Origin: Ensifer adhaerens | GTDB taxonomy: Bacteria > Pseudomonadota > Alphaproteobacteria > Rhizobiales > Rhizobiaceae | Length of the DNA stretch: 64,000 nucleotides | Reading direction: 5' to 3' | Assembly: GCF_002007205.1 (NCBI RefSeq) | Contig: NZ_LAZS01000011.1 | Span: 226,014 to 290,013 of the forward strand | Shown: positions 60,693-64,000 of the stretch, in pieces | How positions within the stretch are numbered: position 1 is the stretch's first letter | Layout: each line of letters opens with the position of its first letter | Made by a program: the position numbers and the translations under genes | The notes under the pieces: generated by a model | Databases searched by the model: none | Told to the model about the DNA's origin: nothing | The model's input: only the letters and a program-made list of their open reading frames with translations

Positions 60693-61602
60693 GGATCTCC
60701 TCCCCGCCGAAACGGAAGACGAAGGCGGCATCGTCGACCGTGGCACGGATGCACTGCGAGACAGCGCGGATACAGGCATCGCCTTCAATATGGCCGTGAA
60801 CGTCGTTGAACCGCTTGAAGTGATCGATATCGAGCAGGATCGCCGAAATCGCGGACGGCCCGGGCGCACCGTTCCACAGCATGCCGCCGATCCGCACCAG
60901 CGAGCGGCGGTTCAATAGACCCGTCAACTCATCCCGCTCGGCGTTGCATTCGAGCTGCTGGCAAAGGAGGCTGCCCCTCAGCTGATTGAGAAAATTCTGC
61001 CGGTCCTTCTGCTCCAGAAAATAGGCGCTGACCGCCAGGAAAATCGACAGCGTCAGATAGAAAGTGATGATGCCGGAATAGGTCGTCGAAGGCAACGCTC
61101 AGATGCGTCGTGGTGAAATGCGACGCGCACATCAGCGCAAGCCCCGCAAGGACGGCAAGGAACCGGGGCCTGAGCGCGATGACGAAGAACAGGAAGGCAG
61201 CGGAATTGCCGTTCTGGTAGACGAAGAGGTAGGGACTGGTGCTTTGCGTGGCCACCGCCATCGGCAGGGTTACGCCGAGCACCGCGATCGCCACCGCCAG
61301 AACGTCATAGAGGCGGGCGTACGGCCAACGGCGGACCGCCAGGATACAGGCGATGACGAAGGGCGTGAACACCAGGAAGCGAACGGTGAACAGCGCGGTG
61401 AAGACATCCGGCAACATGGTGTGATCGCCGAAATAGACGAGGTCGTAATGAAGATGCCGATCACGCCCCAGATGGCGGCAAGTCGCACACGCTCCGCCGC
61501 ATAATCCCTGCAGAAGAGTTCTTCGATGTCCGGCGAAAAACGCAGATAGCGAAAGCCGCGCGCGATCTGGCCTTCTACCTGGTCTAGCGTCACAACGCCC
61601 AT
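60687..61602 (-). pseudogene. diguanylate cyclase pseudogene, 5' part (membrane region and GGDEF start)
   Basis: Reading on the minus strand from about 61602 (MGVVTLDQVEGQIARGFRYL), the gene encodes a short cytoplasmic lead, about six membrane helices and the first half of a GGDEF domain (CNAERDELTGLLNRRSL, then FRFGGEEIL). Frameshifts occur near 61448 (one T lost: IFI then YDLVYFGDH) and near 61090. At 60692 the gene is cut by the insert; the end is at 57457-57724. It would have made cyclic di-GMP from two GTP. Confidence 0.85.
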
Positions 61603-61717
61603 CGCCAATTTCCCGAGCTGCGGAAAGACTCGACGCAGAGTACCAGAGAAAACTGAATATTCGTCTAAAGTTAGAGCGGTTCCGGCCTTGCGCCGTGCAG
61701 GTCAGGCGGAAGGCAAG

Positions 61718-62167
61718 TCACTCCTCGGGAACTTTGACCAGCACCGTCCCTGCAGCATCGATCGGCCTGCCATCCTGCGTGCGGATATCGAGCTTCACCG
61801 GCAGGCCCGTTTCCTTCTCAACCAGCAATGAATGCTCCTCGCCGGGCTGGAACAAATGTCTTTCGCCGAACTGTCGCAAGGCGACCATCACCGGAAACAG
61901 GTCTCGCCCCATCGGCGTCAACTGGTACTCGACCCGCGCCTTTGCCTCCCCGACCGGAACCGTTTCGAAAATGCCGCGCTCGACGAGCGCTCTAAGGCGA
62001 TCCGTCAGAATGTTCTTGGCAATGCCAAGGCTCTTCTGGAAATCGCTGAAGCGGCGGATGTCATCGAACGCGTCGCGCACGATCAGCAGCGACCACCAGT
62101 CCCCGATGGCATCCAGTGATCGCGCACTGGGGCAATAATCTCCCTTCAGTCGTCTGCGGGCCACCAT
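61718..62167 (-). CDS. HxlR-family transcriptional regulator
   Basis: 149 aa. CPSARSLDAIGDWWSLLIVRDAF contains the Cys and GDWW core of HxlR proteins. The winged HTH follows (FQKSLGIAKNILTDRLRALVERGIF). ATG 62167 has GAGGAGA before it. It is divergent from the MFS gene, with a perfect palindrome and a second half-site between them, so it most likely represses the exporter and itself. HxlR proteins of this kind respond to electrophiles or aromatic compounds. Confidence 0.9.
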   Translation of the reverse strand: MVARRRLKGDYCPSARSLDAIGDWWSLLIVRDAFDDIRRFSDFQKSLGIAKNILTDRLRALVERGIFETVPVGEAKARVEYQLTPMGRDLFPVMVALRQFGERHLFQPGEEHSLLVEKETGLPVKLDIRTQDGRPIDAAGTVLVKVPEE

Positions 62168-62202
62168 GCCTATTCTCCTCACGCGCCTCACGGAATTTTA
62201 GT

Positions 62203-62255
62203 TGCATTATGAAACCAAAATGGTATCCGTTATTTGGTTTCATTATTAAACCAAA
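62203..62255. promoter_or_regulatory. HxlR operator region
   Basis: TTTGGTTT (62233-62240) and AAACCAAA (62248-62255) form a perfect 8-bp dyad with a 7-bp spacer. A second related site, CATTATGAAACCAAAA, lies at 62205-62220 as a direct repeat of CATTATTAAACCAAAC. Both lie in the 104-bp divergent gap. Confidence 0.75.
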
Positions 62256-62271
62256 CTAAGGAGCAAGTCCA

Positions 62272-63537
62272 ATGGATGGTAGAATTGCTGCGGCGCCGGC
62301 AGGCGCTGCAAACGATGCCGCGTGCCCGGTCGACGGCGCCCACCCGGCCTCGCCGCTGACGCGCCCGATGATGACGCTCTTTGCCTTCGCGGCTGGCCTT
62401 GCAGTCGCCAACGCCTACTTCGCCCATCCCCTGCTCGACGTCATGGCCGCCGATCTCGACCTATCGGAAACACGCGCCGGCCTGATCGTCGGCGCGACCC
62501 AGTTTGGCTACGCGCTCGGCCTGATCCTGCTTGTTCCTCTCGGCGACCTTTTCGATCGCCGCAGGATCATCATCGTCCAGTCGCTGTTGTCAGTTGCGGC
62601 CCTTGGCTTCGTCGCCCTTTCAGCCAACGCGGAAATGCTGATGGCTTCAATCGCGGCGGTCGGCATGCTGGCAGTCCTCACACAGGCGCTGGTCGCCTAT
62701 GCGGCCAGCCTGGCTCGCCCGGCGGAACGGGGCCGCGTCGTGGGGTTTGTCACCAGCGGCATCGTCATAGGCATTCTCTCCGCCCGCGCCGTTGCCGGGC
62801 TTCTGACGGACTTGGCCGGCTGGCGCTCGGTCTATCTGGTGTCGGCTGCGCTTACGCTCCTGATCGCGCTGTTGCTTTACAAGCTGCTGCCGGATCAACA
62901 GCGAAAGGCAAGCAAGCTCACCTATTTCCGCCTCGTCTCCTCCACCTTCTTGCTGATCAGGCAAGAGCCAGTTCTGCGTACCCGCGGCGTCATCGCCATG
63001 CTGATCTTCGCCAACGTGACGACGCTGCTCACCCCGCTCGTCCTGCCGCTGAGCGTGCCACCCTTTTCCCTGTCGCATACGCAGGTCGGCCTCTTTGGGC
63101 TGGCCGGCGTCGCCGGGGCGCTGGCGGCGTCACGAGCCGGACACTGGGCCGATCTCGGATTTGGCCAGAGAACGACGGGGATATCTCTGGCGCTTATGCT
63201 CGCCGCATGGTTGCCGATCTCGCTGCTGGACCATTCGCTTCTGTGGCTCGTCGCCGGCGTCCTCGTGCTCGACTTCGGGCTCCAGGCCGTGCACGTGACC
63301 AACCAGGCGCTGATCTATCGCGTTCGACCAGAAGCGCAGAACCGGCTGACCGCCGCCTACATGTTCTTCTATTCGCTCGGGAGCGCGATCGGGTCGTCCT
63401 TCTCCACCATCACTTACGCCTATGCGGGATGGCACGGCGTCTGCCTGATGGGCGCAGCGCTCAGCCTTGCGACCCTGCTCTTCTGGCTGGCAACGAGACC
63501 GGCGGGTTCGCAAGATGACGCGACGCTGAACGATTAG
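62272..63537 (+). CDS. MFS exporter (AraJ/DHA1-like)
   Basis: 421 aa, twelve membrane helices after a 35-residue polar N-terminus. The helix 2-3 motif reads LVPLGDLFDRRRII, and AGLIVGATQFGYALGL is typical of the AraJ-like DHA group. It exports an unknown small compound using the proton gradient. AAGGAG precedes ATG 62272. Expression is probably controlled by the HxlR regulator through the palindrome 17 bases upstream. Confidence 0.88.
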   Translation: MDGRIAAAPAGAANDAACPVDGAHPASPLTRPMMTLFAFAAGLAVANAYFAHPLLDVMAADLDLSETRAGLIVGATQFGYALGLILLVPLGDLFDRRRIIIVQSLLSVAALGFVALSANAEMLMASIAAVGMLAVLTQALVAYAASLARPAERGRVVGFVTSGIVIGILSARAVAGLLTDLAGWRSVYLVSAALTLLIALLLYKLLPDQQRKASKLTYFRLVSSTFLLIRQEPVLRTRGVIAMLIFANVTTLLTPLVLPLSVPPFSLSHTQVGLFGLAGVAGALAASRAGHWADLGFGQRTTGISLALMLAAWLPISLLDHSLLWLVAGVLVLDFGLQAVHVTNQALIYRVRPEAQNRLTAAYMFFYSLGSAIGSSFSTITYAYAGWHGVCLMGAALSLATLLFWLATRPAGSQDDATLND

Positions 63538-63557
63538 CTGACTAGTCAGCTTTGCGC

Positions 63558-63582
63558 CGGCCGCCCACCCAACGGGCGGCCG
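63558..63582 (+). terminator. hairpin after the MFS gene
   Basis: CGGCCGCCC (63558-63566) pairs with GGGCGGCCG (63574-63582), 20 bases after the stop; only three T residues follow shortly after (GCTTTGG). Confidence 0.5.
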
Positions 63583-63707
63583 CGCTTTGGTGCAGCCCGC
63601 CCGCCGGCTCCCCAACCGCGTGGCATTTTGCGGCCTGGCTCTGCTGAAGCATCACCGAAACCGTGCGTTTACGTTGCCTGAGCGTCATCTGTCCCGGACC
63701 GAGGCCA

Positions 63708-63920
63708 TGTCGGACGCCAAAAACACGTCAGGCAGCAATGTAGCGGAGGAACGTGCCGCCCAACAAATGGCTGCGATTGTCGTGTCTTCGGAGGATGCGA
63801 TGCTGTCGCTGGAAACGGCGCCATCACCAGCTGGAACATCGGCGCCGAGCGCCAGTGGGTGCTGCGTCTCGTCGCGCCGCTGGCGAGGCTTTCATCCCGG
63901 AAATGTCGGCAATAAAAACC
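63708..63920 (+). pseudogene. PAS-domain remnant
   Basis: Begins MSDAKNTSGSNVAEERAAQQ and continues MAAIVVSSEDAM, the usual start of PAS domains in hybrid sensor kinases. Then a frame change near 63808 gives NGAITSWNIGAER, the next PAS segment. Reading is lost soon after. It is a degraded fragment of a sensor protein. Confidence 0.65.
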
Positions 63921-63951
63921 GCCTTGGCATTTGCTTCTTGTTCCAATGCAA

Positions 63952-63985
63952 AAAGGGCCCCGAGTTTCCTCGGAGCCCTTTGATA
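63952..63985 (-). terminator. terminator, probably for a minus-strand gene beyond the window
   Basis: AAAGGGCCCCGAG pairs with CTCGGAGCCCTTT with one mismatch around a TTTC loop. The longer T run (CCCTTTTTG) is on the minus strand, so it likely ends a gene that lies right of 64000. Confidence 0.65.
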
Positions 63986-64000
63986 AGTCTCGTAAATTTT

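Noticed and set aside
1..64000. tRNA or rRNA genes
   Set aside because: No TPsiC-arm or conserved rRNA sequence was found in the intergenic regions read by eye; a covariance search would be decisive.

Overview
The window looks like a chromosomal or large-replicon segment of a Rhizobiaceae bacterium, most likely near Ensifer/Sinorhizobium. The reasons are high-GC coding sequence with AT-rich promoters, two RIME-like palindromic repeats typical of rhizobia, a PrsDE-type secretion pair, a GNVR-type chain-length protein and an ExoF-like exporter. The genus is an inference. I see no rRNA, tRNA, CRISPR array or intact insertion sequence.

Left flank (1-9.0 kb): housekeeping and accessory genes. These are a tandem pair of small DUF1127-like genes with their own terminators, a TerC/DUF475 membrane protein, a DMT-family exporter, a glyoxalase I-like protein, an amino-acid binding protein, a GNAT acetyltransferase, an SDR oxidoreductase, and a divergent LysR regulator/tautomerase pair.

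Centre (9.0-54.4 kb): one large surface-polysaccharide locus of the Wzx/Wzy type. It holds a PglC-like initiating transferase, five GT4 glycosyltransferases, a GtrB-like GT2 with GtrA, a GT-C membrane transferase, Wzx, Wzy, an outer-membrane export protein and a Wzz/BY-kinase fusion. Sugar-nucleotide genes make (i) a 4-amino sugar (FlaA1-type 4,6-dehydratase, DegT aminotransferase, PIG-L deacetylase, formyltransferase/ATP-grasp/HAD set) and (ii) a CDP-linked deoxysugar (RfbF, RfbG, an RfbH/ColD-like dehydrase with no Fe-S cysteines, a C-methyltransferase, an SDR). A complete sulfate-activation set (CysD, CysN-CysC fusion, CysQ) plus a PAPS-dependent sulfotransferase predicts a sulfated polymer. 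A type I secretion pair with a pure RTX-repeat protein, a pectate-lyase-like enzyme and an orphan NarL-type regulator are embedded in the locus.

Right flank (54.4-64 kb): an MFS exporter, a decayed siderophore ABC system (frameshifted fhuB remnant and an fhuC-like gene with an altered Walker A), and a diguanylate cyclase pseudogene split by a ~3 kb insert. The insert is bounded by the 6-base core GCACCA and carries the tail of a serine recombinase, a truncated AAA+/M41 protease, a DUF6634-like protein and a double-HTH regulator. Removing the insert at the core restores the GGDEF reading frame across the junction. An HxlR/MFS divergent pair with a clear palindromic operator and a PAS-domain remnant close the window.
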